A stretch of 64,000 nt of DNA from Paenibacillus sp. MMS18-CY102. GTDB taxonomy: Bacteria; Bacillota; Bacilli; Paenibacillales; Paenibacillaceae. Positions 7,948 to 15,890 of this stretch are shown in pieces. Position 1 is the stretch's first letter. The number at the start of each line of letters is the position of its first letter. The notes beneath the pieces are model-generated. The model was not told where the DNA came from and ran no database searches. It saw only the letters and a program-made list of their open reading frames with translations. The translations under genes and the position numbers were made by a program. The DNA is taken from NCBI RefSeq assembly GCF_009789195.1, contig NZ_WSTC01000011.1, positions 62,001-126,000 on the forward strand, given 5' to 3'.

Positions 7948-9203
7948 ATTGGGTAGACTTTAGTGGCAACGCCTATTTGGTAGCATTCGCATTATACTGC
8001 TTCGCTTTCATGTTCTATGTGATTGCGATTGCGGGCAGCAAGTGGAGTAACCGGGAATCAAAGACACATACAAAAAAATGGGGGCGGATCGCCTTCACCG
8101 TGTCATCGGCTGGCCTAGTTGCCCAGCTTGGCTACTTCTTCACCCGTTGGTATGGAAGCGGACAAATTCCGACGAGCAACATGTACGAATTTATGTCCTT
8201 CTTATCGATGGCCATTATGATTGCTTTCACGATCATTTACGCGATTTACCGCAAGCCGATTTTAGGGATGTTTGCAACGCCGCTCACGGTCATTATCGTC
8301 GCTTACGCTTCGGTATTTCCGAAGGACGTGCAGCCGCTAATTCCTTCCCTAAACTCGTATTGGCTCAAAATCCACGTAACGACAGCAGCGCTTGGCGAAG
8401 CTTTCTTCGCAGTTGGTTTTGCTGCAGGCTTGATGTATCTGCTACGTGTGGTCGATTACAAGCGTAAAGATGCCAAAGCGCGCAAAGAGCAACGGTGGAT
8501 CGAATTTACGCTGTACGTTATCGTTGTCGTAGTTGGATTTATCGCCATCGTATTCGCGTTCCGCGGTGCTGGCTATCAGGCAAGCTTCACGCAAGAAAAT
8601 GTGATTGTCGATACAGCAGGGGAAGCGACAACGACGGTAGAAACGGTCGAGTACGGGCTTCCGCCGATCTTCAAGCCTTATAATAGTGAAGTTGTGAGGA
8701 TGGAATCGTTCTTAGGGCTCGAAAAGCCACTGTTCGAAACGCCATCATGGATGAACGGCATTAACGCAGGGCGTAAGCTGAACACGGTCATTTGGTCGAT
8801 TATTGCAGGCTCGGTGCTTTACGGGCTGCTTCGCTTCATTTTCCGCAAGCCGCTCGGTGCTGTAATCTCTCCACATATGGAAGGCGTGAATCCTAACGAT
8901 TTGGATGAAATCAGCTACCGCGCTATTGCAATTGGCTTCCCCGTATTCACGCTAGGCGCGCTAATCTTCGCCATGATATGGGCACAAGAAGCTTGGGGCC
9001 GCTTCTGGGGATGGGATCCGAAGGAAGTATGGGCGTTAATTACCTGGTTATATTACAGTGTATACTTGCATTTCCGCCTATCTCGCGGCTGGCAGGGCCT
9101 CCGTTCAGCGTGGCTTGCCGTTATCGGGTTCGTCATCGTCTGGTTTACGCTGATCGGCGTTAACTTGATTATTGCGGGACTTCACTCGTACGCAGGCGTA
9201 TAA
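7944..9203 (+). CDS. resC: Cytochrome c biogenesis protein ResC (CcsA type)
   Basis: This 419-residue polytopic membrane protein has the tryptophan-rich haem-handling motif WGRFWGWDPKEVWALITW near residue 350, which defines the CcsA/CcmC/CcmF family. A conserved His (HVTTAALGEAFF region) lies on the other side of the site. The GTG start at 7944 overlaps the resB stop (GTGA), as expected for coupled translation. An extra hydrophilic loop at about 215-265 separates helices. With ResB it forms the System II cytochrome c synthase. Confidence 0.93.
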   Translation: MNWVDFSGNAYLVAFALYCFAFMFYVIAIAGSKWSNRESKTHTKKWGRIAFTVSSAGLVAQLGYFFTRWYGSGQIPTSNMYEFMSFLSMAIMIAFTIIYAIYRKPILGMFATPLTVIIVAYASVFPKDVQPLIPSLNSYWLKIHVTTAALGEAFFAVGFAAGLMYLLRVVDYKRKDAKARKEQRWIEFTLYVIVVVVGFIAIVFAFRGAGYQASFTQENVIVDTAGEATTTVETVEYGLPPIFKPYNSEVVRMESFLGLEKPLFETPSWMNGINAGRKLNTVIWSIIAGSVLYGLLRFIFRKPLGAVISPHMEGVNPNDLDEISYRAIAIGFPVFTLGALIFAMIWAQEAWGRFWGWDPKEVWALITWLYYSVYLHFRLSRGWQGLRSAWLAVIGFVIVWFTLIGVNLIIAGLHSYAGV

Positions 9204-9242
9204 CGAAAATACTTTTATTTTGAATACAAAGGGGTATGTTTC

Positions 9243-9959
9243 ATGACGGAACCAGCGCATCGCATATTGGTCGTAGACGACGAAGAACGAATTCGCCGAT
9301 TGTTGAAAATGTACCTCGAAAAAGAAGGCTATGAGATCGAAGAAGCAGAGGATGGCGAGAGCGCTCTCCGCATGGCTGCCGGCAAAGATTATGATTTAAT
9401 TATGCTGGACGTCATGCTCCCTGGCATTGATGGCGTTGAGGTCTGTTCGAGGCTTCGCCAAGTGAAAGCTACGCCTGTCATTATGCTGACGGCAAAGGGA
9501 GAGGAAATGAATCGCGTGCAAGGGTTCGAGGCTGGAGCTGACGATTATGTCGTGAAGCCATTCAGCCCGCGCGAAGTCATTTACCGTGTCAAAGCGATTT
9601 TGCGCCGCTCATCCGCTACTGCATTCCTGACGAAGGAAGCGAATTCGAGCAACAATATTGTGCTTCCGCATCTTGTGATCGAGCATGACGCGCATCGTGT
9701 ATCCGCTGGCGGCCAAGAGGTTAGCCTCACGCCGAAGGAATATGAGCTGCTGCATTATTTGGCCGTATCGCCGGATAAAGTGTTTTCCCGTGAGGAACTG
9801 CTGAAGGATGTATGGAATTATGAGTTTTTCGGCGATCTGCGGACAGTAGATACCCACGTGAAGCGGCTTCGCGAGAAGCTGAACAAGGTGTCGCCTGAAG
9901 CAGCTTCCATGATTACGACGGTTTGGGGAGTCGGGTACAAGCTTGAGGTGACCAAGTAA
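9243..9959 (+). CDS. resD: Redox response regulator ResD (OmpR family)
   Basis: A 238-residue OmpR-type regulator with a receiver domain (DDEERIRR, phosphoacceptor Asp in LIMLDVMLPG near residue 58, Lys in YVVKPF) and a C-terminal winged helix (VSLTPKEYELLHYL, FSREELLKDVW, DTHVKRLREKL). It is predicted to activate respiratory genes under oxygen limitation, including the res operon, ctaA and qcrABC, by analogy with B. subtilis. It lies 39 bp after resC and 3 bp before resE. A ResD-like sequence upstream of qcrA in this window is listed separately. Confidence 0.93.
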   Translation: MTEPAHRILVVDDEERIRRLLKMYLEKEGYEIEEAEDGESALRMAAGKDYDLIMLDVMLPGIDGVEVCSRLRQVKATPVIMLTAKGEEMNRVQGFEAGADDYVVKPFSPREVIYRVKAILRRSSATAFLTKEANSSNNIVLPHLVIEHDAHRVSAGGQEVSLTPKEYELLHYLAVSPDKVFSREELLKDVWNYEFFGDLRTVDTHVKRLREKLNKVSPEAASMITTVWGVGYKLEVTK

Positions 9960-9962
9960 TCC

Positions 9963-11411
9963 ATGAAGCTATGGCGAAGCGTGGTTGGCAAGCTTTGGAT
10001 GACGATTATCGTGCTTGTAGCGGTTGTTTTGCTCATTTTGGGCATGTTCCTGCTGCAATATATCGATGTCAATTTCCGGGATAATACAACCTCACATCAG
10101 GTAAAAGTATTGTTCGTCGTTACGGGCATTATCGGGTTTCTATTATCGACGTTTTTCGCCTTCTTCCTATCGTCCAAAATTACGCAGCCGCTGATCGAAA
10201 TGAAAAAGGCGGCTGCTTCCATTTCAATGGGGAACTATCGTACCCGTGTGCCGATTCGTTCGTTGGATGAGATTGGCGACCTTGCCCATGCGTTTAACCG
10301 AATGGCTGGGGACCTTGATTCGTTGATTAAAGATTTGAATCATGAGAAGGATCACCTCTCCAGCATTTTGCGGAGCATGTCTGATGCGGTCGTTACATTC
10401 GATGCAGAAGGCAAGATTACGATGTCGAATCCTCCTGGCGAGAAGCTGATGGAGAAGTGGAATCGATTGGACTGGGAAGATGAAGAATCGCAGCTTACGG
10501 GCGTACCGGGGCCGCTAAGGGACTTGTATAGCCGCGTCATCTTTGATGGCATTGATAGCAGCAGCAAAATCAACGTCCGCAATGGTGTATGGTCCGTTGT
10601 CATGGCACCGCTTAAGTCGGATGAGTCCGTTCGTGGAGCGGTTGCGGTTATGCGAGACGTGACGGAGGAGTTTAAGTTAGAGAAGCTGCGCCGTGATTTT
10701 GTTGCCAACGTATCGCATGAGATTCGTACGCCTTTATCGATGCTGCAAGGCTATAGCGAAGCGATTCTCGACGGGTTCGCTGATTCGCCAGAGGAACGGG
10801 ATGAACTTGTACAAGTGATACATGACGAGTCGGTTCGAATGGGACGCCTTGTGAAGGATCTGCTCGATCTTGCTAGAATGGAAGCAGGGCATACGGAGCT
10901 AAAGCTAATGCCATGTGACATTGATAGCCTAGTCAGGCGTGTACACCGCAAGTTTCAGACGTTCGCGAAGGAACGGGACATCCGCTTAATTTGTGAGCTG
11001 CCTGAGCAGCCATTGTTTATGGAAAGCGCTGACGAGGACAGGCTGGAGCAGGTGTTGACCAATCTGCTGGATAATGCATTGCGCCATACGCCATCTGGCG
11101 CCGCGATTACCGTATCTGGCCAAGTGAGGGCTGCAGAGCCAGAACGAAGCGAGCCGGCCTACGTGGAATTGCACATTAAGGATGAGGGCGAGGGCATCCC
11201 AGCAGAGGATCTGCCGTACATCTTCGAACGCTTCTACAAAGCTGATAAATCGCGCAAACGCGGTTCATCGGGCGGGACGGGGCTTGGGCTAGCAATCGTT
11301 AAAAACATCGTGGAAAGCCATGAGGGCCATATCCATGTGGATAGCTTCCTTGGCAAAGGAACAACGTTTACGTTGTTGCTGCCTGTCGATTCCCATCGTC
11401 AGGTGTCATAG
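9963..11411 (+). CDS. resE: Sensor histidine kinase ResE, short form without large outer domain
   Basis: The 482-residue kinase has two membrane segments (about 14-34 and 48-70) separated by only a short hydrophilic loop, then HAMP (70-120), a PAS domain (about 130-230), HisKA with FVANVSHEIRTPLS, and HATPase with NLLDNALRHTP, DEGEGIP and GTGLGLAIVK. It phosphorylates ResD. B. subtilis ResE is, from memory, about 589 residues with an extracytoplasmic domain between the helices; that domain is missing here. The family assignment rests on the operon position and domain order. The gene ends at a strong terminator that closes the res operon. Confidence 0.9.
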   Translation: MKLWRSVVGKLWMTIIVLVAVVLLILGMFLLQYIDVNFRDNTTSHQVKVLFVVTGIIGFLLSTFFAFFLSSKITQPLIEMKKAAASISMGNYRTRVPIRSLDEIGDLAHAFNRMAGDLDSLIKDLNHEKDHLSSILRSMSDAVVTFDAEGKITMSNPPGEKLMEKWNRLDWEDEESQLTGVPGPLRDLYSRVIFDGIDSSSKINVRNGVWSVVMAPLKSDESVRGAVAVMRDVTEEFKLEKLRRDFVANVSHEIRTPLSMLQGYSEAILDGFADSPEERDELVQVIHDESVRMGRLVKDLLDLARMEAGHTELKLMPCDIDSLVRRVHRKFQTFAKERDIRLICELPEQPLFMESADEDRLEQVLTNLLDNALRHTPSGAAITVSGQVRAAEPERSEPAYVELHIKDEGEGIPAEDLPYIFERFYKADKSRKRGSSGGTGLGLAIVKNIVESHEGHIHVDSFLGKGTTFTLLLPVDSHRQVS

Positions 11412-11437
11412 CGCTCCTATTCAGGAGCGCTTTTTTT
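11410..11437 (+). terminator. Terminator of the res operon
   Basis: AGCGCTCCT (11410-11418) and AGGAGCGCT (11423-11431) form a perfect stem with loop ATTC, then seven T. The stem begins inside the resE stop codon. Confidence 0.92.
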
Positions 11438-11459
11438 GTTGGAAAAAAGGGACTAATCT

Positions 11460-11475
11460 TGTTCAACGTGGAACA
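11460..11475 (+). other. parS-like palindrome
   Basis: TGTTCAACGTGGAACA differs at one position from the perfect palindrome TGTTCCACGTGGAACA, which belongs to the Spo0J/ParB parS family (B. subtilis consensus TGTTNCACGTGAAACA). The changed base is in the CACGTG core, so binding may be weak. It is intergenic, between resE and serA. Confidence 0.35.
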
Positions 11476-11610
11476 TTAGATGTTAGTTATGCGTCAAAGG
11501 CGTGACTGTTAGCGCTGCGAAGGCTACCTTCGAACACATCGGCAGCTTTCGTCATGAATGGGGAATCTGGTCGAAGCGAGGCTGTTTCATTCGAGAGCTG
11601 CACTATTGTT

Positions 11611-11668
11611 ATTAAAAAGAACCCCGCAGAACGTGGGCATCGGATGGATGTCCATTCTGCGGGGTTCT
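11611..11668 (-). terminator. Terminator of serA (minus strand)
   Basis: AGAACCCCGCAGAA (11618-11631) and TTCTGCGGGGTTCT (11655-11668) form a perfect 14-bp stem. Read on the minus strand it is followed by TTTTT. It starts 20 bp past the serA stop. Confidence 0.88.
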
Positions 11669-11688
11669 GTAGCCTCGGGGCGATTGCC

Positions 11689-13281
11689 TTATACGAGGTG
11701 GATTTCTTTCGCGCTGTTCAGGTCAGAAAGCTTAGCTACCTCTTCGATAACCGATTTCGACGCGCCTTTATCTACAGTCAGAACCATGATCGCTGCGCCG
11801 CCAACGAGCTTACGGCCTACTTGCATTGCTGCGATGTTGACGTCATTGCTTCCGAGCAGCGTGCCAACACGGCCGATGATGCCTGGCTTGTCGTTATGCG
11901 AGATGAGGATCAGGTTGCCTTCTGGAGCGACGTCAACTGGATAGCTGTCGATTTGGACGATACGAGGGCCGTAGCCTGTCAACAGCGTGCCTGCAACCGT
12001 ACGCTCTTCTTTCGAAGTGCGAAGCGTTACAGTAACCAGGTTCGTGAAGTCTTTAGCGACATGCGTTTTATTAACGACGATGTTTACGCTGCGCTCTTTA
12101 GCCAAGTGCATCGAGTTAACGACGTTAACTTGATCTGCACCAAGGTGATGGGCGAGTACACCGCGAGTAATGTAGCGCGTCAACGGCTGCGTATCTACCT
12201 CAGCGAGGTCGCCGGAATAGCTAACGACGATCTCTTTTACTGCGCCATCCGTCATTTGGGAAACGAAGTTGCCGAGCTTCTCGCCAAGCGTGAAGTAAGG
12301 CTGAAGGATTTTGCGCACGTTGGCTGGGATTGGAGGCATGTTCACCGCATTGATGAACGGCTCGTCACGCAAAATGTGAAGAACTTGCTCCGATACGTCA
12401 ATTGCAACGTTCTCTTGTGCTTCGACCGTCGATGCGCCAAGGTGTGGCGTTACGATGATTTTCGGATGCGTCAGGAACGGATGGTCAGCAGCTGGAGGCT
12501 CTACTTCGAATACGTCGAATGCTGCGCCTGCAACGATGCCTTGGTCAACCGCTTCAACAAGCGCTTGCTCGTCGATGATGCCGCCGCGTGCACAGTTTAC
12601 GATGCGCATGCCTTTTTTCATGACTTCAAATTGTTTGCTCGAAATCATGTGGCGCGTTTCTGGCGTGAGCGGTGTGTGAACCGTCATGAAGTCAGCATTG
12701 CGTACGATGTCGTCAACGGATGCCAGCTTAATGCCCATTTCTGAAGCGCGCTCTTCCGTCAGGAACGGATCGTAGCCGAGAATGTTCATGCCGAAAGCTT
12801 TTGCACGTTTTGCCACTTCGCTGCCGATACGGCCCATGCCCATAACGCCAAGCGTTTTGTTGCGCAGCTCTACGCCAAGGAACGATTTGCGGTCCCAGTC
12901 GCCGCCAACTGTTTTCAGGTAAGCCTGCGGAATGTGGCGAGCAACAGCCATCATCATTGCAAACGTATGCTCGCAAGTCGTAATCGTGTTTCCGTCTGGC
13001 GCATTGATAACGATAATGCCACGTTGCGTTGCTGCTTCGAGGTCGATGTTGTCAACGCCTACACCTGCACGGCCAACGACTTTCAATTGCTTGCCTGCAT
13101 CCATGATGCGAGCTGTAACGCGCGTCTGGCTGCGAACGAGAAGAGCGTCATATTCGCCAATGATGGCTACGAGCTCGTCCTCGCTTAATCCAGGCTTCTT
13201 GTCGACGCTAACGTCTGCAGCATCCACGAGCTGCTGAATGCCAAGATCACTAATCGGGTCCGATACTAACACTTTAAACAT
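11689..13281 (-). CDS. serA: D-3-phosphoglycerate dehydrogenase
   Basis: The first enzyme of serine synthesis oxidises 3-phosphoglycerate to 3-phosphohydroxypyruvate with NAD. The 530-residue protein is the long SerA form: an NAD-binding D-2-hydroxyacid dehydrogenase core (GRAGVGVDNIDLEAAT, Rossmann GMGRIGSEVAKRAKAFG, catalytic Arg in NCARGGIIDE, catalytic His in TPHLGAST), an intervening domain after residue ~320, and a C-terminal ACT domain (LILISHNDKPGIIGRVG) for serine feedback. GGAGG lies 10 bp before the ATG. A ~200-nt leader with terminator-like hairpins precedes it, so expression may be attenuated. It is a single-gene unit convergent with resE. Confidence 0.95.
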   Translation of the reverse strand: MFKVLVSDPISDLGIQQLVDAADVSVDKKPGLSEDELVAIIGEYDALLVRSQTRVTARIMDAGKQLKVVGRAGVGVDNIDLEAATQRGIIVINAPDGNTITTCEHTFAMMMAVARHIPQAYLKTVGGDWDRKSFLGVELRNKTLGVMGMGRIGSEVAKRAKAFGMNILGYDPFLTEERASEMGIKLASVDDIVRNADFMTVHTPLTPETRHMISSKQFEVMKKGMRIVNCARGGIIDEQALVEAVDQGIVAGAAFDVFEVEPPAADHPFLTHPKIIVTPHLGASTVEAQENVAIDVSEQVLHILRDEPFINAVNMPPIPANVRKILQPYFTLGEKLGNFVSQMTDGAVKEIVVSYSGDLAEVDTQPLTRYITRGVLAHHLGADQVNVVNSMHLAKERSVNIVVNKTHVAKDFTNLVTVTLRTSKEERTVAGTLLTGYGPRIVQIDSYPVDVAPEGNLILISHNDKPGIIGRVGTLLGSNDVNIAAMQVGRKLVGGAAIMVLTVDKGASKSVIEEVAKLSDLNSAKEIHLV

Positions 13282-13344
13282 GTGCTAATTGCCTCCTGTC
13301 TAATCGTAAAAACGAAGTGCTGAACTAAAAGAAGTGAATATGTA

Positions 13345-13442
13345 GGAAAAACTCCAAAAGGAGTCATTCGACATCAGGATAAACGCCCGCAGCGGCTTGT
13401 AAAAAACATCGTCCCGTTACCGTGGTGCAGCAGCGGGACGAA
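13345..13442 (-). promoter_or_regulatory. serA leader with two terminator-like hairpins
   Basis: On the minus strand TCGTCCCG and CGGGACGA (plus coordinates 13434-13441 and 13409-13416) form an 8-bp stem, then TG and six T (13401-13406). Further on, ACTCC-TTTT-GGAGT (13351-13364) is followed by TTTT. An upstream GGAC could pair with GTCC of the first stem and act as an antiterminator. I see no T-box consensus. The rest of 13282-13584 holds the two divergent promoters and nothing else I recognise. Confidence 0.5.
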
Positions 13443-13490
13443 ATTTGTCCGATTGACGGGTATTTTGCATATAGTCATAACGTCTACTAT

Positions 13491-13518
13491 TTTATAGCAA
13501 ACGGCTGTAGGAATGCAA
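13491..13518 (-). promoter_or_regulatory. Probable serA promoter
   Basis: On the minus strand TTGCAT (13518-13513), a 16-nt spacer ending in TGC, and TATAAA (13496-13491) form a sigma-A promoter with extended -10. Transcription would start near 13484 and give a ~200-nt leader. Confidence 0.5.
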
Positions 13519-13527
13519 TGCCGAAAC

Positions 13528-13556
13528 TTGCCGACCTGTGAATTTTTCGTTATGAT
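13528..13556 (+). promoter_or_regulatory. Promoter of the rhodanese gene
   Basis: TTGCCG (13528-13533), 17 bp, TATGAT (13551-13556). It lies 29 bp before the GTG start and diverges from the serA promoter. Confidence 0.6.
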
Positions 13557-13584
13557 TCAGTCATTGCTAAAGGGGGGAAGCCGA

Positions 13585-13911
13585 GTGAAACGATGGGAAG
13601 ACATTAGTGCCGATGAACTGGCTAGCTTGTTAGAAGAAGGGCGTGTGAAGCCCGAGCAGATTATTGACGTTCGTGAAGCGCAAGAATGGGAGTATTATCA
13701 TCTCGAAGGATCACGCCATGTCCCAATGAGCCAATTTCAGAGTTTGCTCAGCACGTTATCGAAAGAAGAGGCCTTGTACATCTTATGCGCACATGGCGTT
13801 AGAAGTGTCGCAGTATGCAATTATATGCAAGAAAACGGCTACTCGGCGCACCTCAATGTTGCAGGAGGCATTGCCGAAATAGCCGTCATTCAAGGTTTTC
13901 AGTACGATTAA
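13585..13911 (+). CDS. Single-domain rhodanese-like sulfurtransferase
   Basis: The 108-residue protein is one rhodanese domain. It has the entry motif IIDVREAQEWEYYHLEGSRH and the active-site loop CAHGVRS, with the sulfur-carrying Cys about residue 70. Such proteins move sulfane sulfur from donors to acceptors; the partner here is unknown. The GTG at 13585 is chosen because AAAGGGGGGAAG lies just upstream. It has its own promoter and converges on the membrane protein gene at 13913, whose stop is 2 bp away, with no clear terminator between. Confidence 0.85.
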   Translation: MKRWEDISADELASLLEEGRVKPEQIIDVREAQEWEYYHLEGSRHVPMSQFQSLLSTLSKEEALYILCAHGVRSVAVCNYMQENGYSAHLNVAGGIAEIAVIQGFQYD

Positions 13912-13912
13912 A

Positions 13913-14830
13913 TTATTCTGCCTCGCGCAAGAAGAATGGCAATTGAGGGAGAAGCTGGTTCGTGTAAAGCCTTCCCATGCTGTTTTGGAAATCGCCGCTG
14001 CGAACCGCTTTGGTGTCCGCCAGCAGTTCCGCGATTGGGCCAACGAGGCGCATATTGAGCTTGTTAGCTTGCCCTGTTCCGATAAATTCATCAATACGGC
14101 TCGTCAAGTCCTGCGGGTAGTAGCTTACGACTTTGCCTGCGGAAGCGACCAGATCTGCGCTTAGTTTATTTTTGACGACTAGCGGCATTTTTTTCCACTC
14201 CGTAATCGTTAGCGAGCTTGGCATCTTGATGGCGCTAGGAATGTCTGCATCAATCGTTGCGCTCCATTTGAGCATCGCCTCGTAATAGGACTGTTGCCCT
14301 TGCAGGGATTTGGAAACGCCAGCTTTAAAGTCTTGGTCTTGCTTTAGCGCTGCCATCAGCTGTGAAATCGAAGTATTGTCGCTTTTGCCAGACAGCCTTT
14401 TCGATACGCTTTGGAACGATGCAAGGCTCTTGAGCAACTGCTGCTGGGATTGCTCTATTAAGGTAGCCTGCTGGGTTGATACGGATGAGATTTCCTTAAA
14501 TTTTTGCTGTGCTAATGTTGAGAGGCGTTTGAACTCCGTAGGCAAATCACTCGTTTGCTTCGTATTGGCACGTTCCATTGCGCTCAGCCATTCATTCTGA
14601 AATTCGCGATAGGGCATGAATATCGTATGATAGAACGATACGAGATCTTGTTGTTGGAATGTGCCGGTTGTCACTGGTTTGCTTGCGAGCTGCTTCTGGG
14701 TTTCAAAGTTAGCGGTCGTCCGGTCGGAGCCAACACGGTAGCCGACGAAGAATGAGCCAACCGCACATACTAACATAAACAAAAAGCCGAGGGTCATTAA
14801 CATTTCGGTTCTAGATAATTTTTTACTCAT
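13913..14830 (-). CDS. Membrane-anchored coiled-coil protein, unknown function
   Basis: I do not recognise this 305-residue protein. It has one N-terminal membrane helix (about 10-30, MLMTLGFLFMLVCAVGSFFVGYRVG reads as a signal anchor) and an otherwise soluble, Gln- and Ser-rich, helical exterior with likely coiled coil at about 95-160. No cysteine or enzyme motif stands out. The ATG is preceded by AAGGGGATTC. It is monocistronic on the minus strand between a rhodanese gene and a divergent CPBP protease gene, separated from the latter by a 170-bp AT-rich region. Confidence 0.7.
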   Translation of the reverse strand: MSKKLSRTEMLMTLGFLFMLVCAVGSFFVGYRVGSDRTTANFETQKQLASKPVTTGTFQQQDLVSFYHTIFMPYREFQNEWLSAMERANTKQTSDLPTEFKRLSTLAQQKFKEISSVSTQQATLIEQSQQQLLKSLASFQSVSKRLSGKSDNTSISQLMAALKQDQDFKAGVSKSLQGQQSYYEAMLKWSATIDADIPSAIKMPSSLTITEWKKMPLVVKNKLSADLVASAGKVVSYYPQDLTSRIDEFIGTGQANKLNMRLVGPIAELLADTKAVRSGDFQNSMGRLYTNQLLPQLPFFLREAE

Positions 14831-15000
14831 AAAAGAATCCCCTTCTATATGTATAATAGGATTAACTGCGAAAAAATAATTGTAATATGTATAAATACAT
14901 TAACTATCATTCGAGTTATGTTGAAATTAAATTATGTGGTATAAGTATAGGCGAAAAGGATTCAAATTGGAATACAATGAATGTGGACAGGCGGTAGGGA

Positions 15001-15600
15001 ATGAATAAAAATGATTTAAAGAAAATTCGGTTTCGAAAAGTATCGGTTGACCAAATCGGCGACAAGCTTTTGCTAATCAATTTGTATCTCACGCAGGCTT
15101 TTACCCTTATTATCGGTATCGTATGGGTATTATTTCAGCATAGAAATCCAATTCATTTATTTAATCTGCCTGCAGGCACATCTTTTTGGCTATATGGGCT
15201 AGGATTGGCGGTTGCGGTAATCGTCGTTGATCTGCTCATATCCAGATTCGTGCCCGAGGAGGCCTCCGATGACGGCGGCGTCAATGACCGGCTATTTAAA
15301 CATCGGCCAATATGGCACATTCTTGTCATATCTTTTATTGTGGCGGTGTGCGAAGAAGTGCTGTTTCGGGGTGCAATCCAACATTCCTTCGGGCCGTATT
15401 GGACTAGCATTTTGTTTGCAGCCATACATGTCCGTTATTTGAGGCATTGGATTCCGACAGGGCTTGTATTCTCGATCAGCTACGGGCTCGGCTGGATTTA
15501 TATTCAGGCGGATACATTGTGGGCGCCAATCATCGCGCATTTCTTAGTGGACGCCATCATGGGCTTCATTATCCGGTTTCGGAAGGATGAGGATGCATGA
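15001..15600 (+). CDS. CPBP family intramembrane metalloprotease
   Basis: A 199-residue polytopic membrane protein of the CPBP (CAAX protease, bacteriocin-processing) family. The catalytic motifs are EEVLFRG at about 118-124 and H.LVDAIMG near 179-187, which supply the Glu-Glu and His ligands; a middle His is in FAAIHVRYL. About five membrane helices are visible. Substrates are unknown; relatives cleave prenylated proteins or protect against bacteriocins. It overlaps the following small membrane gene by 4 bp, which suggests a coupled pair. Confidence 0.85.
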   Translation: MNKNDLKKIRFRKVSVDQIGDKLLLINLYLTQAFTLIIGIVWVLFQHRNPIHLFNLPAGTSFWLYGLGLAVAVIVVDLLISRFVPEEASDDGGVNDRLFKHRPIWHILVISFIVAVCEEVLFRGAIQHSFGPYWTSILFAAIHVRYLRHWIPTGLVFSISYGLGWIYIQADTLWAPIIAHFLVDAIMGFIIRFRKDEDA

Positions 15601-15872
15601 GCCGCATACAAAAGTTTGGCAGGCGGAATGAAGCAAGCGGTCGGCAGGAAGTGCGAAGCAGAGGCACTCGCAGCCGGGAAGATGGCCAGCCGGACACAGA
15701 CCGATTGGATGATGGCACAGACATAGAAAGCGGCCTGCCGCCAAGACGAAAAAAACATCCGTCCAATAAGCAGCAGACCGCGAGATTGTATTACCAAGCA
15801 CTTTTTTTGATATTTATTATATTAATCGTAGGGTTATTCTTATTCGGGAAGCGTACGGTAACGCCATCCTGA
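15597..15872 (+). CDS. Small tail-anchored membrane protein coupled to the CPBP protease
   Basis: This 91-residue protein starts with ATGA over the stop of the protease gene. Residues 1-65 are hydrophilic, rich in Arg, Asp and Glu, and probably disordered; residues about 66-84 (ALFLIFIILIVGLFLFG) form one membrane helix, leaving a short outer tail. I know no family. The tight overlap suggests it is a partner or substrate of the protease. A small terminator covers its stop. Confidence 0.7.
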   Translation: MSRIQKFGRRNEASGRQEVRSRGTRSREDGQPDTDRLDDGTDIESGLPPRRKKHPSNKQQTARLYYQALFLIFIILIVGLFLFGKRTVTPS

Positions 15873-15890
15873 CAGGGGTAACCCTGTTTT
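15872..15890 (+). terminator. Terminator of the CPBP operon
   Basis: ACAGGG-GTAA-CCCTGT (15872-15887) then TTT. The stem is short, and it touches the 3' end of the convergent deacetylase gene. Confidence 0.55.

Noticed and set aside
11554-12744. 396-codon plus-strand ORF opposite serA
   Set aside because: It is the antisense shadow of serA; its product is rich in Cys, Arg and Asn with no motif, and it has no ribosome site.
13367-13373. Single Spo0A-box 7-mers at 13367, 59655 and inside genes (for example near 35138)
   Set aside because: A 7-mer is expected about eight times on both strands of 64 kb; without pairing or promoter context they carry little weight.
13345-13484. T-box riboswitch before serA
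   Set aside because: The leader before the first terminator is only ~45 nt and lacks the T-box consensus and a specifier loop.
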